DNA of 64,000 nucleotides from Allorhizobium sonneratiae. GTDB taxonomy: Bacteria; Pseudomonadota; Alphaproteobacteria; Rhizobiales; Rhizobiaceae. The notes under the pieces are model-generated. The model was given only the letters and a program-made list of their open reading frames with translations, ran no database searches and had not been told where the DNA came from. The DNA lies in assembly GCF_023700755.1 (NCBI RefSeq), contig NZ_JAMKOJ010000005.1, positions 186,001 through 250,000 of the forward strand, read 5' to 3'. Shown one piece after another: positions 27,926 to 36,921 of the stretch. How positions within the stretch are numbered: position 1 is the first letter of the stretch; every line of letters starts with the position of its first letter. The position numbers and the translations under genes were made by a program.

Positions 27926-30454
27926 ATGAAAGGAATGCAGGTGGCAAGACGGCGGCACGGGTGGCGTGGTCAGGTGCCAATCCTGATGAATTTTATCGCC
28001 CGTTGTTTTGTTGGCTTGGCACGTCGTGCAAGCAGCGCCGGAGCTTTGACGCTGCTGATGCTTTTTCTTGCAGGTGGCGTGGTCAGTCCGCTTTTGTCCG
28101 TTCCGGTCGCCTTGGCGCAGACGTCCTCGCAGGCAAGCCTGTTTGCTGCTGACGACCCGGTGTCGAAAGCGCCCGCGCAGCTCGATACAATCCGCAGCAC
28201 GCTGGACAGCATCGCCACCGATCTCAAGGGGATGAGCGATAATGACCGGGAACTGATCGGAGCGAAATCCCGGCTTGACGATGCGATGGCCGATCTCATC
28301 ACATTGAAATCATCTCTTTCTCCACGGCTGGACGATCTGACCAGCCGGCTCACTGAACTGGGCAATCCGCCAAAGGATGGCCAGCCAGAGGCCGCCGATG
28401 TCACCGCCCAGCGTAACAAGCTGACGGCTCAGAAGGGGCAGGTGGTGTCGCTTCTCAGCCGTATCGATGATCTGACGAAGGCCGATAACGATCTGGAGAC
28501 GAATATCTCCACCATGCGGCGGGAATTGTTCACCCGCGAACTTTTCGCCCATGCCGATGTCTCGATCGATACCATGACGACGGCGGTGAAAGCGGTTGGT
28601 CCGCTTTACGCCCAGTTTGCAGCCATGGTGGGAAGCTGGGTCGGCTTCGTCTGGTATTTCAAGCGCATTTCTCTGGCATCGGCTCTTCTGGTTTCGCTGG
28701 TAATGATGCTGGGGCTCAGGTTCATCCTGCATCAGATCTTCGGGCCGATGATCGCGCGGGCGCGGTTGGAGGAAAAGCCTTCTTATATGAGCCGGTTTTC
28801 GCTGGCATTCTGGGTGACGGTGGTGCCCTCCGTGGCGCTGGGCTTCTTCCTCATCGCCAGCTTCTTTCTGCTGGATGCCTTCAATGTGCTGCGCTCCGAT
28901 ATCAGGCCGGTTCTGGCCTCGGTCTTCGGGGTGATCGTCACGATTTTCTTTTCCGCCCGGCTTGCCGTTGTCGTGTTCAATCCCAAACAGCCCAAATGGC
29001 GGCTTGTGCGGGTGTCGGATCGTGGCGCAAGAGGGTTGGCGGCCGCCTTTGTCGCGATGACGATCATCAATGGCTTCGATTATGTCTTCGGGGTCATCAC
29101 CAGTGTCGCCGGCGGCCCGGTCGATCTTGCCGTTCTGCGTGGCTTCGTGTCCTCCTGTCTCGTCGGCCTGATTTTGCTGATCATCTCCTTTACCAAGCCG
29201 CTGATGCCGAAAGAGGATGATCCGCCTGGCGTGAAGGGACGGCCATGGTCACGCAAGACACTGGTTCTTTTGCATATTTTTGGCTTTGGAATCGTTTTCG
29301 CCGCCTTGATCGGTTATGTCGGTCTGGCGAAATTTATAGCCAACCAGATCATTCTCACTGGCGGCATGATTGCGCTCATCTATATCGGCATTCGCTCCGG
29401 CAAGGCCGTGTCCGAGCGGGACCGCTTTGCCGAGACCACGGTTGGCCGTTATTTGCAGCGCCGGTTCGACGCAGGACCTGTGGCGCTTGATCAGTTGGGC
29501 ATTGCCGCAGGCTTGGTCATCTATCTGGTGGCGCTGATGGTAGGGCTGCCGCTGATCCTTCTGTCTTGGGGATTTCAGCCACTCGATATCCGGCTTCTGA
29601 TGTATAATTTCGTCACCGAAATCAAAATCGGTGGCATCAGCATTTCCGTAGTCGGCATTGCCGGCGGCATTCTGCTGTTCATTCTGGGGCTGATTGTTAC
29701 GCGCTGGCTGGAAAAATGGCTGGATGGCACCGTCATGGCGCGGGCTCAGGTCGATTCTGGCGTGCGCAATTCCATCCGCACCGTGGTTGGCTATGTCGGA
29801 GCGTCACTTGCAGGCGTCATCAGTCTTTCGGCGGCGGGTATCAACCTGTCCAACCTGGCTCTTGTGGCTGGTGCGCTGTCAGTCGGTATCGGTTTCGGCC
29901 TGCAGAATATCGTCTCGAATTTCGTTTCCGGTCTGATCCTTCTGGTTGAGCGCCCCTTCAAGGTGGGTGACTGGGTCGCTACCGGTACGACCGAAGGCTT
30001 TGTGCGCCGCATCAATGTCCGCGCCACCGAGATTGAAACGTTCCAGCGGCAAACAATCATTGTGCCGAATTCGGAGCTGATCAACGCCGCCGTCGGTAAC
30101 TGGACCCACCGCAACACGCTGGGCCGCGTCGATGTGAAGATCGGCGTCAGCTATGACAGCGATCCGACTCATGTGATGCGGGTGTTGCAAGAGGCCGCGG
30201 CAACCTATGAAGGCGTCTTGCGCAATCCGGAACCTTTCGTCATCTTCCAGAATTTTGGCAATTCCTCGCTGGATTTTCAGCTCTGCTTCTTCATCGGCGA
30301 TGTGTTGAATGCGCTATCGATCAAAAATGGCGTGCGTGTGCGCATTTTCGAGCGGTTCCGTGAGGAAGGGATCGAAATTCCCTTCCCCAGACAGGATCTT
30401 ACCGTGACGATGGTGCGTCCGCCCGAAACACCTCCGGACAGCGTGCCACTGTAA
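27926..30454 (+). CDS. DUF3772/MscS-family mechanosensitive channel
   Basis: Large MscS-like channel that would release solutes during osmotic downshock. The protein (up to 842 residues) has a signal sequence (GALTLLMLFLAGGVV to VALAQ), a periplasmic DUF3772 region rich in coiled helix (AQLDTIRSTLDSIATDLKGMSDNDRELIG), around ten membrane helices, and a C-terminal MscS domain with the pore helix GIGFGLQNIVSNFVSGL and beta domain GDWVATGTTEGFVRRINVRATEIETF near residues 675-705. Start is uncertain: ATGs at 27926, 27935 and 27986 are all possible; the last gives the neatest signal peptide. It converges with the next gene four bases after its stop. Confidence 0.9.
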   Translation: MKGMQVARRRHGWRGQVPILMNFIARCFVGLARRASSAGALTLLMLFLAGGVVSPLLSVPVALAQTSSQASLFAADDPVSKAPAQLDTIRSTLDSIATDLKGMSDNDRELIGAKSRLDDAMADLITLKSSLSPRLDDLTSRLTELGNPPKDGQPEAADVTAQRNKLTAQKGQVVSLLSRIDDLTKADNDLETNISTMRRELFTRELFAHADVSIDTMTTAVKAVGPLYAQFAAMVGSWVGFVWYFKRISLASALLVSLVMMLGLRFILHQIFGPMIARARLEEKPSYMSRFSLAFWVTVVPSVALGFFLIASFFLLDAFNVLRSDIRPVLASVFGVIVTIFFSARLAVVVFNPKQPKWRLVRVSDRGARGLAAAFVAMTIINGFDYVFGVITSVAGGPVDLAVLRGFVSSCLVGLILLIISFTKPLMPKEDDPPGVKGRPWSRKTLVLLHIFGFGIVFAALIGYVGLAKFIANQIILTGGMIALIYIGIRSGKAVSERDRFAETTVGRYLQRRFDAGPVALDQLGIAAGLVIYLVALMVGLPLILLSWGFQPLDIRLLMYNFVTEIKIGGISISVVGIAGGILLFILGLIVTRWLEKWLDGTVMARAQVDSGVRNSIRTVVGYVGASLAGVISLSAAGINLSNLALVAGALSVGIGFGLQNIVSNFVSGLILLVERPFKVGDWVATGTTEGFVRRINVRATEIETFQRQTIIVPNSELINAAVGNWTHRNTLGRVDVKIGVSYDSDPTHVMRVLQEAAATYEGVLRNPEPFVIFQNFGNSSLDFQLCFFIGDVLNALSIKNGVRVRIFERFREEGIEIPFPRQDLTVTMVRPPETPPDSVPL

Positions 30455-30458
30455 ACAT

Positions 30459-31253
30459 TCAACCGGCGATGACCGTGATCATCGCCATATCGAGCATGAA
30501 GGAACCATCGGCCTCGATGGCGAAATGTCGGGTCACATCCTTGGATGCGGCCTGTTGCAGCGCGCGGATGGCTGCCACCAGATGCGGTGGCGTCCGCATG
30601 CGCGCCGTCCAGACATCGAATTCCATCTTCACCCGAAAGCGCATCAGCGACTCTTCGATAAAGCCAGAGCGTTCCAGCATGGCGCCCCATTCGCTAAGGC
30701 GATAATTGCGCACATGCGATGTGTCACGCAAAAGTTCAATTGCCTGCAAATGCGTGTCGAGCAGGGGGTGGGCCGGTGCAACGACATCGATGAACACGGC
30801 TTTCGACCCCGGCTTCAGCACGCGATGCGCCTCGCGCAAACCGGCTTCCGCCTGGTGCCAGTGATGGGTGGTGTAGCGACAGGCAAGAAAATCGAAATGG
30901 CCGTCATCAAAGGGCAGGCTGCTGGCAGAGGCTTTGACTGTGTTGAGATTGTCAAAGCCTTTTTCTTGCGCTGCGGTCTGCACGGCGGCCAGCATATCGT
31001 CTGACAGGTCCACGGCCGTTACCTGAGTGCAATGAGGAGCAAGCGTATAGGAAACATGGCCGCCACCGCAGCCGAGATCGAGAGCATTTTGTGGTCGCAG
31101 CATTTGGCTCATCTCACTCAGCGCCGCAAGGTCAACCCCCGTCGCATGGACCTGGCTTGTGACATAGGAAGCGGATTTTGAACCAAATTGCGAACGCACG
31201 TTCTGGTCGTGGCTTGCATCTTGAGAAAATTGTCTGTCGGTTGGTGTCTGCAT
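30459..31253 (-). CDS. Class I SAM-dependent methyltransferase
   Basis: Methyltransferase of the UbiE/small-molecule type. The 264 residues contain SAM motif I as ALDLGCGGGHVSYTLAP near residue 55, the acidic motif VTAVDLSDDMLAAV, and SLPFDDGHFDFLACRYTTHHW typical of Methyltransf_11 enzymes. Start: ATG at 31253 with AGGAC seven bases upstream; an in-frame start 14 codons earlier would run through the shared promoter. The substrate is unknown. It diverges from an MmyB-type regulator 90 bases away, which probably controls it. The close match of the fold to ubiquinone/menaquinone methylases is not enough to assign that reaction. Confidence 0.88.
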   Translation of the reverse strand: MQTPTDRQFSQDASHDQNVRSQFGSKSASYVTSQVHATGVDLAALSEMSQMLRPQNALDLGCGGGHVSYTLAPHCTQVTAVDLSDDMLAAVQTAAQEKGFDNLNTVKASASSLPFDDGHFDFLACRYTTHHWHQAEAGLREAHRVLKPGSKAVFIDVVAPAHPLLDTHLQAIELLRDTSHVRNYRLSEWGAMLERSGFIEESLMRFRVKMEFDVWTARMRTPPHLVAAIRALQQAASKDVTRHFAIEADGSFMLDMAMITVIAG

Positions 31254-31261
31254 GATCTTTG

Positions 31262-31335
31262 TCCTGTTAGGATGAACATCGCCAGCATGACGCAAATTTA
31301 TGCTGTTACAAGATGAGTAGTTATCCTGTTATAAA
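31262..31335 (+). promoter_or_regulatory. Shared promoter region with CTGTTA repeats
   Basis: Between the divergent methyltransferase and regulator genes the word CTGTTA occurs at 31264, 31303 and 31326, the first inside the dyad TCCT-GTT-AGGA (31262-31272). TTACAA (31306-31311) and TATAAA (31330-31335) with an 18-base spacer form a good plus-strand promoter. They are candidate operator sites for the regulator. Confidence 0.5.
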
Positions 31336-31342
31336 AGTTGCT

Positions 31343-32113
31343 ATGCTGGATTCCGAACAAAGACGGTTGCTTGGTGAATTCGTCCGGGCGCATCGTGAAA
31401 AATTGCCACCTGTTACGGTTGGGCGTCGACGCACGCCCGGTTTGCGGCGTGAAGAGCTGGCTGAAAAAGCCGGGATCAGCGCAACATGGTGCGCATGGAT
31501 CGAGCAGGGACGACAGGTTCAGGCATCCGCGCAGGCGCTCTCCCGGCTTGCGGAAGCTTTGGAACTGACGCGGGCAGAGCGCGCCTATCTGTTCGAGCTT
31601 GCCGACCGGCGCGATCCCGATATCGAAACCAGCGCGCCGGTCATGGAGGCGCCTGCCTCTTTGACGGCCGCGGTCGCCGCCATGCCGCATCCCTCCTATG
31701 CGCTGGATCGTTACTGGAACGCCTGTTGCTGGAATTCCGCTGCAGCGAGCCTCTTTCCCGACTGGCTGGGAGACAAAGTCAAGGAACGCAATCTGCTGCG
31801 TTATGTCTTTCTCGATCCGGTCGCTCCGCTGGTGATCGTGGACTGGCAGGAGCGCGCGTTGCGTCTGCTGGCCGAATTTCGCGCTGATTTCAGCCATTCC
31901 TCAAGTGATTACAACATCCGGAAGCTGGTCGATATGCTGCGTGGTGAAAGCGCGATATTTAATCAGGGATGGCAGGAACAGACCGTGCTGGAGCGCGAAG
32001 GTGGCGAACGTGCCTTTCGTCACCCTGAGCGCGGTTTTCTGCGTTATCGCCAGTTCAATTTTCGTCCGGTCGAGCGCAGCGATTACAAACTCGTGATGCT
32101 GTTTCCGCTGTAA
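31343..32113 (+). CDS. XRE-family regulator with MmyB-like ligand domain
   Basis: Transcription factor with an N-terminal helix-turn-helix (TPGLRREELAEKAGISATWCAWIEQGR) and a C-terminal MmyB-like PAS-related domain (YALDRYWNACCWNSAAASLF; FRHPERGFLRYRQFNFRPVERSDYKLVMLFP), which in characterised members binds fatty-acid-like ligands. Start: ATG at 31343 gives the usual short leader before the HTH (MLDSEQRRLLGEFVRAHR); an ATG ten codons upstream lies between the -35 and -10 elements. With the -10 ending at 31335 the message would begin close to the ATG, so it may be leaderless. Likely regulator of the divergent methyltransferase. Confidence 0.87.
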   Translation: MLDSEQRRLLGEFVRAHREKLPPVTVGRRRTPGLRREELAEKAGISATWCAWIEQGRQVQASAQALSRLAEALELTRAERAYLFELADRRDPDIETSAPVMEAPASLTAAVAAMPHPSYALDRYWNACCWNSAAASLFPDWLGDKVKERNLLRYVFLDPVAPLVIVDWQERALRLLAEFRADFSHSSSDYNIRKLVDMLRGESAIFNQGWQEQTVLEREGGERAFRHPERGFLRYRQFNFRPVERSDYKLVMLFPL

Positions 32114-32261
32114 AACAGATAAAGCAGTCCACGTCGCGTCAACCCATTCTCATGTCGCAAACGGGCGGCAAGCGGGCGGCGCACTTGATCATAGTTCATT
32201 CCACACGATTACGGTCGGGGACGTTCTCCTGCCGTTCAGCGCTTCACACAGGGGAATGTTC

Positions 32262-34781
32262 ATGTCGATCAAATCTCACGCACGGGCCGTGGTCATCGGC
32301 GGCGGTGTCGTTGGTGTCTCCACCCTCTATCATCTTGCGAAAAAGGGCTGGGGCGATTCTGTCCTGATCGAGCGCAAGGAGCTGACCTCGGGCTCAACCT
32401 GGCATGCCGCAGGCCTGTTGCCGCTGTTCAATATGAGCTATTCCGTCGGCCAGATTCACAAATATTCGGTCAGATTCTATCAGGAGCTGCAGCAGGAAAC
32501 CGGCATGAATGTCGGCTTCAGCCAGGTGTCCAACATTCGTCTCGCCCGCACCAAGGATCGCTGGGACGAATATATGTATTATGCCGGCATTGCCGACACT
32601 ATCGGTGTGAAGGTCAATATTCTGACGCCGGATGAGGTCAAGGAAATCTGGCCGCTGTGCGAAACAGAGGGGCTGCTCGGCGCAATCCAGCATCCCGATG
32701 ACGGCTATATCCAGCCCGCCGATCTGACCCAGGCGCTGGCGAAAGGCGCGCGTGAGCGCGGCGCCACCATCTATCGCAACACCACGGTCACGGCCATCGA
32801 GCAACAGGCCGATGGTCTTTGGAAAATCACAACGGACAAGGGTGAGATCACCGCCGAACACGTGATTTCCTGCACCGGTTCCTTCGCCCGCAAGACCGGC
32901 GAAATGGTCGGCATCAACATTCCGGTTATCCCGGTCGAGCATCAATATATCGTCACCGAGCCGCACCCGGCCATTGTCGAGCGCAAGGCCAAGGGCCTGC
33001 CGGAAATGGGCGTTCTGCGCGAATCAGACAGCGCCTGGTATATGCGCGAGGAAAATGGCGGCCTGCTGCTTGGCCCTTATGAGGTTGGCGCGCCCGTCTG
33101 TTACGTCGATGGCCCTTCGGCAGATAGCGAATACGAACTCTTCCAGGAAGAGCTGGAGCGGCTGATGCCGCATATCGAGACCGCCATGGTGCGTGTACCC
33201 GCCTTTGGCGAAGTTGGTATCAAGAAGGTGTATAACGGTGCGATCGCCTATACACCGGATGGCAATCCAATTGTCGGGCCTGCACCGGGATTGAAAAATT
33301 TCTGGCTCAACGAAGGTCATTCCTTCGGCATCACGGCCGCAGGCGGCGCTGGCTGGCAGCTTGCCGAATGGATCGTCGATGGCGAGCCAACGCTCGACAT
33401 GATGGGCGTCGATCCGCGCCGTTTCGGCCCTTATGCCACGGAAGGCTACCTGATCGCCAAGAATGAGGAGGCCTATGCCAATGTCTTCACCATGCATTAT
33501 CCCGATGAGGAGCGTGCTGCTGCCCGCCCGCTGAAGACGACGCCGGTTTATGACCGTCTGAAGGCTCTTGGTGGCGTGTTCGGGTCTGTCTATGGCTGGG
33601 AGCGGGCCAACTGGTTTGCGCCACAAGGCTATGAAGTGGCGAAGGACGAGCTTGGCGTCGGCGTCGATGTCATTACCAGCCACAATTATGCGCCACCGAC
33701 CGAAGATGGTCGCATCGTCGAGAAATGGTCGTTCCGCCGTTCGAATTATTTCGAGCATGTCGGCAATGAGATCAAGAATGTTCAGAACAATGTTGGCGTT
33801 CTCGACATGTCTCCCTTTGCCAAGATGGAGGTGTCCGGCCCCGGTGCACGCGCCTGGCTCGACAGTATTTTCGCCAACGCCATTCCGAAGAAGCGTGGCC
33901 GGATTGCGCTTTGCCACATGTTGACGGAAAAGGGCGGCGTACGGGCCGAGTTCACCGTCTATGAATGGGCGCCCAACCGTTTCTATCTTGTGTCGGCGGG
34001 CGCTTACGAAGCCCATGACCATGACTATCTTCGCAAGCTTGCCCCGAAGGACGGTTCGGTCAAATTGCAGCAGATCACCCAGAAGCTCGGTGTTCTGGTG
34101 CTGGCCGGGCCGAAATCGCGGGCGCTGTTGCAGAAACTGACCCGCACCAGCCTCGACAACAAGAATTTCCCCTGGCTGACGGGGAAGGAAATTTCGGTCG
34201 GCGTGGCAACGGCGCATGCGCTGCGTGTGAACTTCGTCGGCGAACTCGGTTGGGAACTGCATCATCCCATCGAGATGCAAAATTATATCTTCGATCAGTT
34301 GATGGAAGCCGGTGCGGAATTTGGCATCAAGCCCTTCGGCATTCGCGCCATGCTGTCCATGTCGGTTGAGAAGTCCTATCGTCTGATCCCGCGGGAAATG
34401 TCGATCGAATACAATGCCTATGAATCGGCGCTCGACCGCTTCATCAAGCTGGACAAGGATTTTATCGGCAAAGAAGGTCTTCTGGCCTGGAAAGAGCAGG
34501 GGCTGAACTGGTCCTTTGCCACGCTGGTCGTGCATGGCGTAACAGAAGTCGATGCGCGCGGCTCGGAAGCCATTTACAACGAAGCAGGAGAGCTTGTGGG
34601 CCGCGCTACCAACGGCACATTCGGCTGGCGCATCGGCAAGTCCATCGCGCTCGCCATGGTCAGGCCCGCTTATGCCGTCATCGGCACAAAACTGCAGATC
34701 AGAATACTGGGCACTCTTTATGAAGCCGAGGTTGTCGTTGAAAGCCCCTATGACCCAGACAATCAGGCGCTGAGAGCCTGA
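32262..34781 (+). CDS. FAD-dependent dimethylglycine/sarcosine dehydrogenase-like enzyme
   Basis: Flavoprotein of the DMGDH/SARDH family, which demethylates N-methylglycines and passes the one-carbon unit to tetrahydrofolate. The 839 residues have an N-terminal FAD-binding oxidoreductase domain (VVIGGGVVGVSTLYHLAKKG at about 10-29; STWHAAGLLP next to the expected flavin-linking His) and, from about residue 430, a GcvT-like folate domain (GAYEAHDHDYLRKLAPKDG; FVGELGWELHHP; GIRAMLSMSVEKSYR). Start: ATG at 32262, with GGGGA seven bases before; the ATG six bases earlier is too close. The exact substrate (dimethylglycine, sarcosine or other) is inferred. A strong terminator follows. Confidence 0.9.
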   Translation: MSIKSHARAVVIGGGVVGVSTLYHLAKKGWGDSVLIERKELTSGSTWHAAGLLPLFNMSYSVGQIHKYSVRFYQELQQETGMNVGFSQVSNIRLARTKDRWDEYMYYAGIADTIGVKVNILTPDEVKEIWPLCETEGLLGAIQHPDDGYIQPADLTQALAKGARERGATIYRNTTVTAIEQQADGLWKITTDKGEITAEHVISCTGSFARKTGEMVGINIPVIPVEHQYIVTEPHPAIVERKAKGLPEMGVLRESDSAWYMREENGGLLLGPYEVGAPVCYVDGPSADSEYELFQEELERLMPHIETAMVRVPAFGEVGIKKVYNGAIAYTPDGNPIVGPAPGLKNFWLNEGHSFGITAAGGAGWQLAEWIVDGEPTLDMMGVDPRRFGPYATEGYLIAKNEEAYANVFTMHYPDEERAAARPLKTTPVYDRLKALGGVFGSVYGWERANWFAPQGYEVAKDELGVGVDVITSHNYAPPTEDGRIVEKWSFRRSNYFEHVGNEIKNVQNNVGVLDMSPFAKMEVSGPGARAWLDSIFANAIPKKRGRIALCHMLTEKGGVRAEFTVYEWAPNRFYLVSAGAYEAHDHDYLRKLAPKDGSVKLQQITQKLGVLVLAGPKSRALLQKLTRTSLDNKNFPWLTGKEISVGVATAHALRVNFVGELGWELHHPIEMQNYIFDQLMEAGAEFGIKPFGIRAMLSMSVEKSYRLIPREMSIEYNAYESALDRFIKLDKDFIGKEGLLAWKEQGLNWSFATLVVHGVTEVDARGSEAIYNEAGELVGRATNGTFGWRIGKSIALAMVRPAYAVIGTKLQIRILGTLYEAEVVVESPYDPDNQALRA

Positions 34782-34799
34782 ACGCGATTTTCAGGTTAG

Positions 34800-34828
34800 G
34801 GTGGCGAATTGTCATTCGCCACCTTTTT
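34800..34828 (+). terminator. Rho-independent terminator of the DMGDH-like gene
   Basis: Perfect ten-base stem GGTGGCGAAT (34800-34809) / ATTCGCCACC (34814-34823) with a TGTC loop, followed by TTTTT. Confidence 0.93.
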
Positions 34829-34930
34829 GCCTTTATTGAGTATGTCGCCACTAAATTCTTCTGTAAGTTAATATTTCAGCAAGCGGAAAACTTTAATGTG
34901 CAGCCTATCAACAGATTTTGAAGGCGCGCC

Positions 34931-35764
34931 ATGACGTATCTTGGTCTTTCCGGAATGCATTACTCCGGGGAAAAATTCCCCGACGCACGTATTATTGTTG
35001 CCGAGGATTCCAACGTGTTTACCTCGATGATCCGGCAAAGACTGAAGGAAATCTTCAACATTGATCCCGAGATCTGCCGTACCTATGAAGATTTGATGGC
35101 TGCCAACGAACTGAACGACACGCCCGTGACGCTCGCCATCTCCAATATCAATCTTCCGGGCGCAGAAAACGGCGAAGCTCTGGAATATCTGACCGACTGC
35201 AATATTCCGACCATCGTCTTCACCAGCACCTTTCATGAGAAAACCCGTGAAAAGTTGCTGGCCAAAGATATTGTCGACTACATCATCAAGGACAGTATCT
35301 TTGCTGTGGAAATGCTGGCCGAATCGGTCTGCCGTTTCCTCACCAATCACCGCCATCACGTTCTGATCGTCGATGACAGTCCGACGGCGCGCGCGCTCCT
35401 GTCCAGCCGCCTGAAACGCTATAATTTCCGCGTCAGCACGGCTGAAAACGGGGCTAAGGCCATCGAACTTCTGAAAGCGAATGCCGATATTGGTCTGGTG
35501 GTTACCGACTACAACATGCCGGATATTGACGGCTTCGAGCTGACAAGACGCATCCGCGCCGTGCGTGGCTCGCATGAATTGCGCATTATCGGCGTATCCT
35601 CCTCGTCCGACCGGCTGCTGTCGGCGCGGTTCCTGAAAGTGGGCGGCAATGATTTTATGCTGCGGCCTTTCATTGACGAGGAATTTTATTGCCGCGTCAA
35701 TCAGAACCTCGATACGCTGGTGCAGATCCGTGCCGGTCAGAAGCGGGCGTCAGCAGCGGCCTGA
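34931..35764 (+). CDS. Response regulator with one degenerate and one intact REC domain
   Basis: A 277-residue protein made of two receiver domains and no output domain. REC1 (about 20-138) keeps the acidic pair E25-D26 and a Lys (K120), but the phospho-acceptor position is Asn72 (TLAISNINLPG). REC2 (about 142-268) is complete, with D148-D149, D193 (VVTDYNMPD) and the switch residues (GVSSS). It may act as a phosphate sink or as a protein-interaction regulator, as single-domain CheY-like proteins do. No histidine kinase gene is nearby. The gene stands alone between terminators and an ABC exporter. Confidence 0.88.
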   Translation: MTYLGLSGMHYSGEKFPDARIIVAEDSNVFTSMIRQRLKEIFNIDPEICRTYEDLMAANELNDTPVTLAISNINLPGAENGEALEYLTDCNIPTIVFTSTFHEKTREKLLAKDIVDYIIKDSIFAVEMLAESVCRFLTNHRHHVLIVDDSPTARALLSSRLKRYNFRVSTAENGAKAIELLKANADIGLVVTDYNMPDIDGFELTRRIRAVRGSHELRIIGVSSSSDRLLSARFLKVGGNDFMLRPFIDEEFYCRVNQNLDTLVQIRAGQKRASAAA

Positions 35765-35994
35765 CGTTTGTGTCAGGCTGCATCTGCGACTTGCTTTTTG
35801 ACTCTGACGGCTCGGTCTGACCCTTATGGCAAAAGCGATTTGGCCATAACCCGTGGGTTAATGCGCAAATTCTCCTGTCGGCGCTTCGGGATTGCGCCTG
35901 CGCCTGCTATATAGCTGCCCGGAAAGGGTGGGGGAATCGCCCGCCCTGACACCCCGTTTGCTCAGGGTGCAACCGGCAGGATTTCAAAATCAGC

Positions 35995-36921
35995 ATGGCT
36001 CCCATCATCTCCATCCGTGACTTGACCAAGACCTATGCCAGCGGGTTTCAGGCGCTAAAGGGTGTTTCCCTCGACATTGAGGAAGGCGAGATCCTGGCGC
36101 TTCTCGGGCCGAATGGCGCGGGCAAGACGACGATGATCTCCATCGTCTGCGGCATCGTCAATCCGACCTACGGGCAGGTAACAGTCGGCGGCTATGACGT
36201 CGTCCATGATTTTCGCAAGACACGCGCCATGATCGGTCTCGTTCCGCAGGAATTGACCACCGACATGTTTGAAACCGTCTATAACACGGTGAGCTTTTCG
36301 CGTGGCCTGCATGGCTGTCCGGCCGATCCGGACCATATCGAACAGGTCCTGAAATCCCTGTCATTATGGGAAAAGCGCAATTCAAGTCTGAGAGAATTAT
36401 CCGGCGGCATGAAGCGTCGGGTGCTGATTGCCAAGGCCCTGTCTCACAAGCCGAAAGTGCTGTTTCTCGATGAGCCGACGGCAGGCGTCGATGTCGCCTT
36501 GCGCCGGGACATGTGGGCACTCGTGTCGGAACTGCGCAAGACTGGTGTCACCGTCATTCTCACCACCCATTATATCGAGGAGGCCGAGGAAATTGCCGAT
36601 CGCGTCGGTATCATCAATCATGGAGAAATGCTGCTGGTCGAGGAAAAACGGGCACTGATGCGCAAACTCGGTCGCAAGCGCATGGTGCTGGACCTGATCT
36701 CGCCGTTGAAAAGCATTCCCGGGCGGCTGGACGAATGGCGGCTGAAGCTGGCCTCTGATGGCATGCAGATCGTGTATGAATACGAGCCCAACGACAATCC
36801 CGGCGCATTGATGGCGCTTCTGGCCGCTCTTGAAACCTCGAATATCGGCGTCGCCGACATGTCCACACGGCAAACCTCGCTTGAAGAGATATTTGTTGAG
36901 CTGATTGGGAAAAAACCATGA
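35995..36921 (+). CDS. ABC transporter ATP-binding protein (YadG-like)
   Basis: ATPase subunit of an ABC-2 exporter. The 308 residues show Walker A LGPNGAGKTTMI near residue 38, Q-loop LVPQELTTD, signature LRELSGGMKRRVLIAKAL, Walker B KVLFLDEPTAGVD and the switch His in ILTTHYIEEAEE. The sequence tracks E. coli YadG closely, including the C-terminal extension (TRQTSLEEIFVELIG). Its last four bases overlap the permease gene (ATGA). The substrate of YadGH-type exporters is not established. Confidence 0.92.
   Translation: MAPIISIRDLTKTYASGFQALKGVSLDIEEGEILALLGPNGAGKTTMISIVCGIVNPTYGQVTVGGYDVVHDFRKTRAMIGLVPQELTTDMFETVYNTVSFSRGLHGCPADPDHIEQVLKSLSLWEKRNSSLRELSGGMKRRVLIAKALSHKPKVLFLDEPTAGVDVALRRDMWALVSELRKTGVTVILTTHYIEEAEEIADRVGIINHGEMLLVEEKRALMRKLGRKRMVLDLISPLKSIPGRLDEWRLKLASDGMQIVYEYEPNDNPGALMALLAALETSNIGVADMSTRQTSLEEIFVELIGKKP

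Noticed and set aside
27826-28152. Frame of 108 codons overlapping the start of the MscS-type channel
   Set aside because: Most of it lies out of frame inside the channel gene's signal region; no homology recognised.
33024-34535. Open frame of 503 codons opposite the DMGDH-like gene
   Set aside because: Antisense shadow; the plus strand carries clear FAD and GcvT domains.
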